7,688 nucleotides of DNA. Source: Negativicutes bacterium (GTDB lineage: Bacteria; Bacillota_C; Negativicutes; Sporomusales_B; JARLHX01). The stretch covers positions 1 through 7,688 of the forward strand of contig JARLHX010000202.1 of assembly GCA_031292035.1 (NCBI GenBank). The letters are read 5' to 3'. The notes under the pieces are model-generated. The model was not told the origin of the DNA. It saw only the letters and a list, made by a program, of their open reading frames with translations, and did no database searches. This document shows positions 1 to 6,485 of the stretch, piece after piece; position 1 is the first letter of the stretch, and each line of letters opens with the position of its first letter. The position numbers and the translations under genes are program-made.

Positions 1-141
1 GGAACAACGCACCCGGCCCTGCACGGCGATCACCGCCAGTTGACCTTTATGATTGATCACGTCCCAGACCGCAGCCAGAACGAACTCCCCGCACGGGGTC
101 ACCGCCAGGGCCATCGGCACCTTGCCCGCCGGCAGTTGAAC
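1..141. repeat. Left copy of 141-bp exact terminal direct repeat
   Basis: Bases 1-141 are identical, base for base, to 7548-7688. The repeat lies inside the coding frame of the beta-propeller-like gene (its residues 255-301), so it is not a transposon end or a non-coding attachment site. Its length equals a common maximum k-mer size (141), which points to assembly overlap at the ends of a closed loop rather than a biological long terminal repeat. Seen directly: the identity and the length. Inferred: the assembly origin. Confidence 0.97.
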
Positions 142-903
142 GCAAGGGAATATGTTTTTGTTCGGCCCCACAGAATAAGCCTTTGCATAGTTCTGTTCAC
201 TGCCGTTGTTGCCAACGCCATTGTTGATGTAAGTCCATTCACACGGATCAACGGGCACCGTTCCGATAAACCCGTTCTCAAATGCCACATAGATTGCTTG
301 CGCCGCCGCCATGCCCGTTGCACTTGCAACTGCGATTGGCTTTTTGGGAGAGTGCCAATCGGGTTCGGCCAGTTCCGGCGGAACGGAAAAGGTATATCGA
401 TGCAGCGAACCTTCGTTCCAATACGCCTTGCACCAGAACCCATAAGGAGGCTTGACAGTGCTGGGATAGATGTAGGATTCACCGTTTGCAGCCTCAATCA
501 CGCCGGCGTTGTTCGGATCGTCGGCGACATACAGCAGTGGGCCTGCTTGCGCATACCAGTCAGTGTTACGCGCAGTAAGACAGACAGGTGGTTTCATCGT
601 TACGGGACCTTCCCAACCGTCCGTGCCGCCCTGTAACGCCAGGGTGGGGAAGGATTCCGCCTGCGGATGGTAATAGCCGTATTTGGGGCCAAGCAGGTAA
701 TCTCGCTCGTTCAATTCGCCCGCATGGGTGGCGATCTTATCATACTCTGCCCAGTTAATGGTTCCGTCGTCCTTTAGAATTCGCTCGGTCCAGCCGGTTC
801 CGCCGGCTTTGGCTGTGTCGAGGTTTGAAACAAGCTGGCCAAATGATTCGATGAGGCCAAGCAGAACCGCAAGGATCACCATGATAAGAGTGTGGGTTCG
901 CAT
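1..903 (-). CDS. Secreted beta-propeller-like protein, N-terminal part (continues at 7547 across the circular join)
   Basis: Reading from ATG at 903-901, the frame is open to base 1 and gives the first 301 residues. It continues in the same frame from 7547 to a TGA at 6486-6488, for a full product of 654 aa. The N-terminus (Met-Arg-Thr-His-Thr, then a hydrophobic stretch to about residue 18) looks like a Sec signal or an uncleaved anchor; no clean AxA cleavage site is visible. Residues 35-180 are rich in aromatic residues and glycine and match nothing I recognise. From about residue 188, short beta-strand-like units appear (for example around residues 190-217 and 261-295), as in YVTN/WD-like propellers. 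The gene lies 63 nt downstream of the GH-D hydrolase gene and 12 nt upstream of the GH106 gene, so it is probably co-transcribed with both. Upstream of the ATG there is only a weak AAGAA-like purine run. Role unknown: glycan binding, surface attachment or a lyase/oxidoreductase propeller are all possible. Confidence 0.85.
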   Translation of the reverse strand, partial: MRTHTLIMVILAVLLGLIESFGQLVSNLDTAKAGGTGWTERILKDDGTINWAEYDKIATHAGELNERDYLLGPKYGYYHPQAESFPTLALQGGTDGWEGPVTMKPPVCLTARNTDWYAQAGPLLYVADDPNNAGVIEAANGESYIYPSTVKPPYGFWCKAYWNEGSLHRYTFSVPPELAEPDWHSPKKPIAVASATGMAAAQAIYVAFENGFIGTVPVDPCEWTYINNGVGNNGSEQNYAKAYSVGPNKNIFPCVQLPAGKVPMALAVTPCGEFVLAAVWDVINHKGQLAVIAVQGRVRCS

Positions 904-966
904 AAGATAATTTCTTACAAATTGAATTGTGGGCTGTTGCAAAGAATTTTTACATCATTATCTTTC
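904..966 (-). other. 63-nt gap between GH-D gene stop and propeller gene start
   Basis: This is an AT-rich spacer between the TGA at 969-967 and the ATG at 903. An 8-bp inverted repeat frames it: aagataat at 904-911 and attatctt at 957-964, with a 45-nt loop. No strong promoter or rho-independent terminator is visible, so the two genes are probably on one transcript. The inverted repeat may be chance in AT-rich DNA. Confidence 0.5.
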
Positions 967-2748
967 TCATTTGTCGAGTTTGCGTGAATAGTCGTCCCAA
1001 ATCTTGGCGACCCCTCGAAAATCGTCATCAGTCAATGGGCAGTTGTTAACACCATGGAGGTGGTAAAGGTCAGGCACACCCAGTTCAGGAGCACGGCGCA
1101 AATAATTAAGAGTTTGCTCCCTGGATGTTGATCCTTCGTCGTCAGTGTCTATACTGATACCGGGGAAAGCAATGCGATAAAGCCTAGCGCGGAACTCACG
1201 CACCTCCCAGATTAATCGCAATTGCCCATCGAAGTCATGCAGTCTACACTGGTCGGTTACCTCTGAAAAATAAGGGTGAGCACAACTATTATTGATCAAA
1301 CAATCCGGCTTAACAGCTTTTGCGGTTTCATAAAACAGTGTCATCAGCCGTTTCAGCAACTCGATTCCGTAAATCCCGTGTTCGTGCGTTTCCAGGTTGC
1401 TGCCCAGCGGCATTACATTGGCAAAGTCGATCTTGAAGCCATCACAATTAAAACACCCCGGCTCGGCCGAAAGCAACCGGCGCATCGTTTCCTTTATCCT
1501 ACTTCGATAGACAGGTGAAGTGGGATCAGCGCCGCAAGGGGTAGTATGTTTCATGACGCACTCCTCGGAGCTGAGTCCTTCATCGTTCCATGACATCAGC
1601 CAGAGCAAAACGCGACGCCCCCGAGCGTGTTCGGCGTCAACAAAAGCACGCAAATCAGGCCATTTCACAGGATTGGGCAACATCACGCCATACTCTCCCT
1701 GCCATTTGTCGTCGATAATAATGATGGAGGGTTTCAACCCGAATTTGTCCAAACGCCCGGACATAGTGTTATAATCCTCTTGGCTGGCAGCATCGCCAGG
1801 ATTAGCCGGATTCAGGTAAGCCGCCTGTTCGCCCCAACCGCAAAAAATGGGTCCAAGCCACCATCGCGGGATACTGGAACGGTTGATCCGGCGGCAGCCT
1901 CTAAACTGGTAAAGCCATTCAGAGTGGGCTGCGAGAGCCGCAAACTCGTCAGAACCCTCAGTAAAAGTCAGCGCGGGTAATTCATACTCCCCATTCACTT
2001 CCGTGTAGCCTAGGAAGTCGGTAGAGAAAAGTCCGTCATGGAAAGAGGCAAACTCACAGTTAAAGTGGTCAATGTTGTAGGCACCCGGTCTGGGTGCCAG
2101 CCCGACAGCGCAGCTTCCGGGGAAAGCGCCAGTAAATGGAAAGGCCAGCAGGGATGGAGTCATATAGCTGAGCCCAACACTGGCACTTTCCATCGTGTTG
2201 CGCCACTGTGGCGGCATTTGTGCCCCGCCCAGTGTGGCAGCGGGGATGAGGTAACGCGATACCTCATATCCAAGCTGTTTCCCGGTTTTCGGGTTTTCCG
2301 GAAAATAACGGAGTTTGCCAAGCTTGCCGCGACCTTGGACTTTGACACGTAATACCACGGCCGATCCCTCGGCAGACAAGGCGTATTCCTTCTTTTCCCA
2401 GTTCGAGCTGCGCACAGTCCAAACGCAGCGGCCAGCTTCCTTCCGGAAGGCAGGCTCAAACAAATCGTTGTCAGGTGAACCATCAACGTCCACTGCCACA
2501 CGGGCCGGAAATTCGAATACGGATTTGCCTTCAATTGAAACAAACAATGTCCGGGCAGAAGCCTTAACCTGCAATCTGCCAACCGTAAATGTCGAAGGGT
2601 CGTCAGGCGAGACTGAATTAGTTGGGTAATCCGTGCCATGAGCTGTGTTTCCGGCGGCAATGACAAAGAAGGCAACAGTTAGCGTCGCTCCAATCATCAT
2701 TGATACACGCCGTTTTCCGAAAAAACGATGCGGTTTTGTTGATTTCAT
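967..2748 (-). CDS. Secreted GH36-like (clan GH-D) glycoside hydrolase, putative alpha-galactosidase-type
   Basis: The product is 593 aa from the ATG at 2748; a TTG at 2757 would add three residues. ATG is preferred because it directly precedes a good signal peptide: a basic n-region containing GKRR, a hydrophobic core of about 16 residues, and cleavage near Thr-Ala-His-Gly at about 38. A GGA lies 5-7 bases upstream of the ATG. Residues ~45-290 form the beta-sandwich domain expected before the barrel. The (beta/alpha)8 barrel follows: PIFCGWGEQ (300-308), IIIIDDKWQ (342-350), RRVLLWLMSW (378-387) and DGFKIDF (436-442). In GH36 enzymes FKIDF carries the catalytic nucleophile, which here is D441 (codon at 1426-1428). 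The acid/base is probably an Asp in the segment around 499-507 (DQCRLHDFD). Clan GH-D enzymes hydrolyse alpha-galactosides or related alpha-linked sugars with retention; the exact substrate cannot be read from the sequence. Nine or more cysteines in the mature protein fit an exported enzyme. GH31 or GH27 membership is the main alternative. First gene of the likely operon. Confidence 0.85.
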   Translation of the reverse strand: MKSTKPHRFFGKRRVSMMIGATLTVAFFVIAAGNTAHGTDYPTNSVSPDDPSTFTVGRLQVKASARTLFVSIEGKSVFEFPARVAVDVDGSPDNDLFEPAFRKEAGRCVWTVRSSNWEKKEYALSAEGSAVVLRVKVQGRGKLGKLRYFPENPKTGKQLGYEVSRYLIPAATLGGAQMPPQWRNTMESASVGLSYMTPSLLAFPFTGAFPGSCAVGLAPRPGAYNIDHFNCEFASFHDGLFSTDFLGYTEVNGEYELPALTFTEGSDEFAALAAHSEWLYQFRGCRRINRSSIPRWWLGPIFCGWGEQAAYLNPANPGDAASQEDYNTMSGRLDKFGLKPSIIIIDDKWQGEYGVMLPNPVKWPDLRAFVDAEHARGRRVLLWLMSWNDEGLSSEECVMKHTTPCGADPTSPVYRSRIKETMRRLLSAEPGCFNCDGFKIDFANVMPLGSNLETHEHGIYGIELLKRLMTLFYETAKAVKPDCLINNSCAHPYFSEVTDQCRLHDFDGQLRLIWEVREFRARLYRIAFPGISIDTDDEGSTSREQTLNYLRRAPELGVPDLYHLHGVNNCPLTDDDFRGVAKIWDDYSRKLDK

Positions 2749-2916
2749 ATATTCCAAGTGAATTCAATAATTATTAGATTACCATCGGTTCCGGCGCTGT
2801 TGCTCCCGCTGCCGAGCCAGCGTGGCCTTCGGTTGTGAAACGGTGTTGAATGCCAATGCTGTCGTGGCGAGAACTGCAATTCATTTTCTCATCAGTTGTT
2901 TGGAAACTCTTATTCT

Positions 2917-2922
2917 TGTCAA
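2917..2922 (-). promoter_or_regulatory. Candidate -35 element (TTGACA)
   Basis: A perfect TTGACA on the minus strand follows a T-run, about 170 bases upstream of the GH-D gene start. With a 17-bp spacer the -10 position reads ACAACT, which is a poor match to TATAAT. Either an activator helps this promoter, or the hexamer is chance. The AT-rich block just before the gene (2761-2780, containing TAATAATTATT on the minus strand) is a competing promoter location. Confidence 0.25.
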
Positions 2923-2947
2923 AAAAATAAACCGAGTCATGTCCACT

Positions 2948-2978
2948 AAAAAGGAGACAGGCACTTATGTGACATTCC
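2948..2978 (+). repeat. REP/MITE-like intergenic motif (GACAGGCAC type)
   Basis: The motif runs A-run, GGAGACAGGCACTT, ATGTGACATTCC on the plus strand and has a small imperfect palindrome CAC-TTAT-GTG at 2962-2971. From memory, GACAGGCAC-type motifs resemble intergenic REP-like sequences associated with Y1 (RAYT/TnpA_REP) transposases in several bacterial phyla. Only one copy is present here and no transposase is encoded, so membership of a repeat family is inferred, not shown. Confidence 0.35.
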
Positions 2979-3071
2979 ATTTCAATTATTTCGCGTTTAA
3001 TTACATGCCCTTCTGCTGTCGGACACCACATGCAGCAGCGTTGGCAATATTCAAGTTTCCGCGCGTTGGAT

Positions 3072-6000
3072 TTAAGGCAATGTGGTTGTTTCCGCAATCT
3101 GGAGTGTCACCGGGCCGATCAACCCAGATTTCAGGAGCGGGGTGTCGCTGGTGAACGGCTCGTATGAACTCCAAGTGAACCGCTCCGCTACCGGCAACGC
3201 CGCGTCGCCGATCATCCGGTTTGGCCATAGATCCGCCACGCGGATTTCCAGCATGTTTACACCTGGTTTCAACACGCCGGTGACATTCGAGCGGAACGGC
3301 GGTTTCCACAAAACGCCGAGGTCATGCCCATTAAGTTTCACCTGCGCCATCACTTGCACCTCGCCGAGGTCAAGCCAGATTTCCGGTTTTTGATCTCCAA
3401 CCTGAGGAGCCGGATTCCAATCGAACATTTTCGTGTAAGTTATGACTCCGGAAAAATACTTAACCCCAGCATTGGTGGAATCACTCAACGAAGCAAGGTG
3501 ATCCATGATGATTTTTTCCGGTGCGCCCCACTTGGGCGGAAAGTGCGCATCCCAAACTCCAGTGATTTCCTGTGGCGTAGGCACGCTGACAATCTCGGCA
3601 TGGAATGTCTTTCCGGCTGCGGTTCTTAACTCATAGCTGCCCGGCTGGAAAGTCACCAACTTGAACCCGCCCGCAGCGTCGCAGCGGACTTCCGCCGCGC
3701 GGTGGACCGCCGCAATGGGAGAAAGCAGGCTGATGACATCCGCATCTTGGCCGCTGATTTTGAATGACTGGCCGTCGATCGTATATTGCACAACGAGGGC
3801 CTTGGCCTCGTCGCCAGCCGGCTCATCGCCCGCCGCCAGATTTTTGACTGGAAACCTGACTTCGCCACGGTCGGCCAGCGTTTGCATTGTGGGTTGCACA
3901 TTGCGGGTGTGTTGCGGGTCGCCCAGCGCGCCGTAGGTTGCCCGTTGAATTTTTATCACCGGCGATCTCTGCGGATTGCTGAATCTCGCGTCGGCTTCCA
4001 TTCCCCCGTAGGTCTCTGGTTGCGGCGCTATCACTGGCAATTGCGGCAACGGCTGGTTATTACGGGTAAAACTCACAATCGGATCATACGGCTTTTGTTG
4101 CGGGCGAAATACCACAAAGACTGAGCCGCTTGCCTCGAAATACAACGGAACAGTTATGCTGTCGTCTGTGTCTTCGTACGCAGCCAGCGGAGATGTTTCC
4201 CCAGTTTCCGGATTCCACAATTCAGGCCGCAATCCCTTCACACGAAATTTACATTTTGTCTCCAACGGTGAGGCCCTGTCGTTGGCCACGAAGTAGATCT
4301 GTGTCTCATCCACTTGGCGATGCATCCAATTCAATTTTGCACTTGCGGTAAAGTCCGTTGGTATTTGTAAGTGCTTCAGAACGGCTGCCAACGGCTGCCC
4401 ACAAATCACTCTTCCCTTGCCAAAAGGATGCTCTGTCACCGTTATGCCATCGCAGTCACCCCAGACTTCTGCTGCCGTTCGAGCTACTTCCTGATCGCAA
4501 ATCGGATAATCCGAGAGGCTGGGTGAAGCCGTCGGACGCGGGCCCAACACCGTGGCGCCATCTGCGACAAGCTGCTTGATTTTCCGGACAAGGGCCGGTG
4601 TCATCAACGTCACCTTTTCTGGCAACACTAAAAGCCGGTAACTCATGCCGTCCGGCAACACCAGTCGGCCATCCTTCACGCGCATCCGAGCCATCAAAGC
4701 TTCGGCGCTGCATTCATCATATCTATATCCGGCGGGCACCTCGGGCGCGGGCTCCAAATACTTTTGGTTTGGCAACTGCGGACGCAGGAAACAAACGTCG
4801 GCGACGAACAATCCCTGCCTCAAGAGATACTGGCAGCGCGTGAGATATTCATGCCATGCGCCGGACATTTCCCACCACGTCTGGGTGCGTTCATAATGCA
4901 AGCCATAAGGCCCCATGGTTACCCCGGGAAAACGGTCGAGAAAAGGCTGGTGGGCATAGCGGTGGAAAACAAAACGGTTGACCCCCTCCGAAAACTCGTA
5001 GTCGCCGATCGCCTTGATTGTCCCCGGATACAGCCGCCATTGGTCATTATCGCCGGAAGTGAACGATTCGGCACCGACTATTGGTTTGCCCATGACATGC
5101 GCCACTGATGCCATTTGACGTGCCTTCACCTCAGTTTCTTTCCCATTGATCGTCCAAAATTCGGTCATCGGCTCGTCGGCGCGCTCCGTATAGGCCGCCT
5201 CGTCTCCAAACGGCAGCTCGTACCCTTCAAGTCTCAAATGCAGTCCGTGTTTATGCGCCAGTGCCGCCAGACGGCCGACATAATTTTCCACCAGCAGTTC
5301 GGAGATCGTCTGCTGATAATCCCAGCGAAACCGGCCGGCCGACGCCGGGCCGCCAATGGTGCTGCCATAATTTGCATCTGGCTTGGCAGTTCCCAATATG
5401 GCCATCGGTTCAATCACATCTAGCAAAAAGGGAACAGGATCATAGCCGCGGCGCTTCTGAAATTCTTCGCACAATTTTGGCGTCCAGTTCTGGTCGCCTG
5501 CTTCCCAACTGTCAATGAACGTCGCCACCAGCGTCGGGCCAGCCAATGAACCGACACTGGCACTGAGATTTCCCATCATGTTCGCATAGTGGACATCCAT
5601 CGCCTCGCGACTCAACTTGTCGCACTCCAATCCATTGCCACCTGCGACCGGAGGACGGGTGGACGAACCTGTTGTCGTGTAGCCGATGCGTTGGATGATC
5701 CATTTGCCAGAAGGAACTTCCCAATCCAGTTTTCCATTCGTGTTTAGTCTCGCCGTCAAGTTCAGCACGGCGTCGGGTTTCACGATGCCATTCGTCGTCT
5801 CTGGAATTGCCAGCACCGCTATGTCCCGGTAGTAATCTTCATATTTAACTGTGCTGTCATAATCATCGTGCCGACGCTTGGCACCTGTCGTATCCGGCTT
5901 CGGCAGGATGGCTGAAAAATGAACCGGCCCTGACACCACCAGATTCGTCGTGACAAGCCACTGCATGGAGAGTTCCGGCGTGATCCATGTCCCACTACTG

Positions 6001-6473
6001 CCGTTCCAACCTGGTCCGTTTTCCATGTTGATTTCAACACCCACCCGGTGCGCTTCGGCGACGGCAAAACGAAACAATTCCTGCCATTCTGCGTTCATGA
6101 AATTAGCGGAGCCCCACTTCGGGTCGAATTGCATCTCGTATTTGCCGGTATGCCCGGCTATGCCAATGTCATCAATAATGACGCCGCCGATGCCTACACG
6201 CTGCATCGCTTCCAGATCAGCCGTGATGCCCGCCTTGGTGATATTGCCGTTGCACCAAGTCCAAAAAACCCAAGGTCGGGCCGAGGGTGGCGGATTGACG
6301 AATTGCTCGCGCAAATCGCCGGCACGAACAGGTGCGGAACATAGAAGCAATAACATCAAAGCAGGCAAAAATCTCATGGGATGTTTGCTGAATAGTTCAT
6401 CAACCAGAAACCAGATGTCGTGTCCAGCAATTCGAGGCAAGGCCGATCGCCAAGCCTTCATGTTCTTATTCAT
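3072..6473 (-). CDS. Secreted GH106-type alpha-L-rhamnosidase-like glycoside hydrolase
   Basis: The product is 1,133 aa from the ATG at 6473, close to the usual GH106 length. A second start at ATG 6377 (residue 33) directly precedes a strong signal peptide (MRFLPALM, a leucine run, cleavage after Ala-Pro-Val-Arg-Ala at 51) and may be the true start, giving 1,101 aa. Neither start has a clear Shine-Dalgarno sequence. GH106 hallmarks in order: RPWVFWTWCNGNIT (66-79) followed by GITADLEAM; INMENGPGWNGSSG (148-161); FIDSWEAGDQNWTP (319-332), with an acidic residue in a conserved block; LEGYELPFG (415-423); ADEPMTEFW (432-440); and GAESFTSG (467-474). Conserved Glu residues in these blocks are the catalytic candidates. 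A Rossmann-like lobe around 605-700 is followed by beta domains. Residues 839-916 look like an inserted DUF3395 domain. The C-terminal jelly-roll (LNGHDLGVLWKPPF, 1047-1060; LWPNRMIGD, 1082-1090) is a sugar-binding-like domain typical of the family. GH106 enzymes release alpha-L-rhamnose from pectic or other polysaccharides. Last gene of the likely operon, 12 nt after the propeller gene. Confidence 0.9.
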   Translation of the reverse strand: MNKNMKAWRSALPRIAGHDIWFLVDELFSKHPMRFLPALMLLLLCSAPVRAGDLREQFVNPPPSARPWVFWTWCNGNITKAGITADLEAMQRVGIGGVIIDDIGIAGHTGKYEMQFDPKWGSANFMNAEWQELFRFAVAEAHRVGVEINMENGPGWNGSSGTWITPELSMQWLVTTNLVVSGPVHFSAILPKPDTTGAKRRHDDYDSTVKYEDYYRDIAVLAIPETTNGIVKPDAVLNLTARLNTNGKLDWEVPSGKWIIQRIGYTTTGSSTRPPVAGGNGLECDKLSREAMDVHYANMMGNLSASVGSLAGPTLVATFIDSWEAGDQNWTPKLCEEFQKRRGYDPVPFLLDVIEPMAILGTAKPDANYGSTIGGPASAGRFRWDYQQTISELLVENYVGRLAALAHKHGLHLRLEGYELPFGDEAAYTERADEPMTEFWTINGKETEVKARQMASVAHVMGKPIVGAESFTSGDNDQWRLYPGTIKAIGDYEFSEGVNRFVFHRYAHQPFLDRFPGVTMGPYGLHYERTQTWWEMSGAWHEYLTRCQYLLRQGLFVADVCFLRPQLPNQKYLEPAPEVPAGYRYDECSAEALMARMRVKDGRLVLPDGMSYRLLVLPEKVTLMTPALVRKIKQLVADGATVLGPRPTASPSLSDYPICDQEVARTAAEVWGDCDGITVTEHPFGKGRVICGQPLAAVLKHLQIPTDFTASAKLNWMHRQVDETQIYFVANDRASPLETKCKFRVKGLRPELWNPETGETSPLAAYEDTDDSITVPLYFEASGSVFVVFRPQQKPYDPIVSFTRNNQPLPQLPVIAPQPETYGGMEADARFSNPQRSPVIKIQRATYGALGDPQHTRNVQPTMQTLADRGEVRFPVKNLAAGDEPAGDEAKALVVQYTIDGQSFKISGQDADVISLLSPIAAVHRAAEVRCDAAGGFKLVTFQPGSYELRTAAGKTFHAEIVSVPTPQEITGVWDAHFPPKWGAPEKIIMDHLASLSDSTNAGVKYFSGVITYTKMFDWNPAPQVGDQKPEIWLDLGEVQVMAQVKLNGHDLGVLWKPPFRSNVTGVLKPGVNMLEIRVADLWPNRMIGDAALPVAERFTWSSYEPFTSDTPLLKSGLIGPVTLQIAETTTLP
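3726..3959 (-). other. DUF3395-like domain inserted in the GH106 protein
   Basis: Residues 839-916 of the GH106 product begin IKIQRATYGALGD and continue through VRFPVKNLAAGDEPAGDEAK and LVVQYTIDG to ISGQDADVISL. The pattern (I.I..A.YG, later GD.P.GDEAK, then L.V.YT..G) resembles the small beta domain called DUF3395 or DnaJ-C11 C-terminal, which I recall in exported hydrolases of planctomycete/verrucomicrobial type. It lies between the catalytic lobes and the C-terminal jelly-roll. Assigned from memory of the pattern, not by a search. Confidence 0.5.
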
Positions 6474-6485
6474 AATTTTATGTTT

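Larger units (their letters stand above)
2749..3071 (-). promoter_or_regulatory. 323-nt intergenic region, likely operon promoter region
   Basis: This is the only long non-coding stretch in the unit. It lies between the TAA of the GH106 gene (3074-3072) and the start of the GH-D gene (2748), so it must contain both the 3' end of one transcript and the promoter of the next. The 70 bases next to the GH106 stop and the block at 2785-2870 have ordinary GC content; 2881-3003 and 2749-2782 are AT-rich. A consensus -35 hexamer sits at 2922-2917 on the minus strand, without a convincing -10 at 16-18 bp. A REP/MITE-like motif lies at 2948-2978. No hairpin followed by a U-run was found after the GH106 stop. 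No operator, riboswitch, iteron set or DnaA box cluster was recognised. Confidence 0.55.

Noticed and set aside
99..497. Minus-strand frame of 132 aa
   Set aside because: It is out of phase with the propeller gene, which is continuous over the same bases and joins in frame across the circle.
40..636. Plus-strand open frame of 198 aa
   Set aside because: It lies entirely antisense to the propeller gene, has arginine-rich low-complexity composition and no recognisable motif.
2160..2675. Minus-strand frame of 171 aa
   Set aside because: It overlaps the GH-D gene in another frame and shows no domain; the GH-D frame carries the signal peptide and barrel motifs.
3013..3038. Hairpin after the GH106 stop (CTGCTG / CAGCAG, 14-nt loop)
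   Set aside because: The stem is only 6 bp, the loop is long and no U-run follows, so it is not a convincing rho-independent terminator.
2749..3071. Plasmid replication origin in the intergenic gap
   Set aside because: No iterons, DnaA box cluster, nick-site hairpin or Rep gene is visible; AT-richness alone is not evidence.
2774..3097. 107-aa minus-strand frame in the intergenic gap
   Set aside because: It starts with TTG inside the GH106 coding end, crosses the REP-like motif, and shows no signal, domain or usable ribosome site.
2822..3154. 110-aa plus-strand frame in the intergenic gap
   Set aside because: It starts with GTG, overlaps the GH106 3' end antisense, and looks like hydrophobic filler from AT-rich DNA.
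6330..6350. Lipoprotein signal in the GH106 protein (LLLLC)
   Set aside because: The residues before the cysteine (Leu-Leu-Leu) do not fit a lipobox, which needs a small residue at -1. A normal signal peptidase I site after Val-Arg-Ala fits better.
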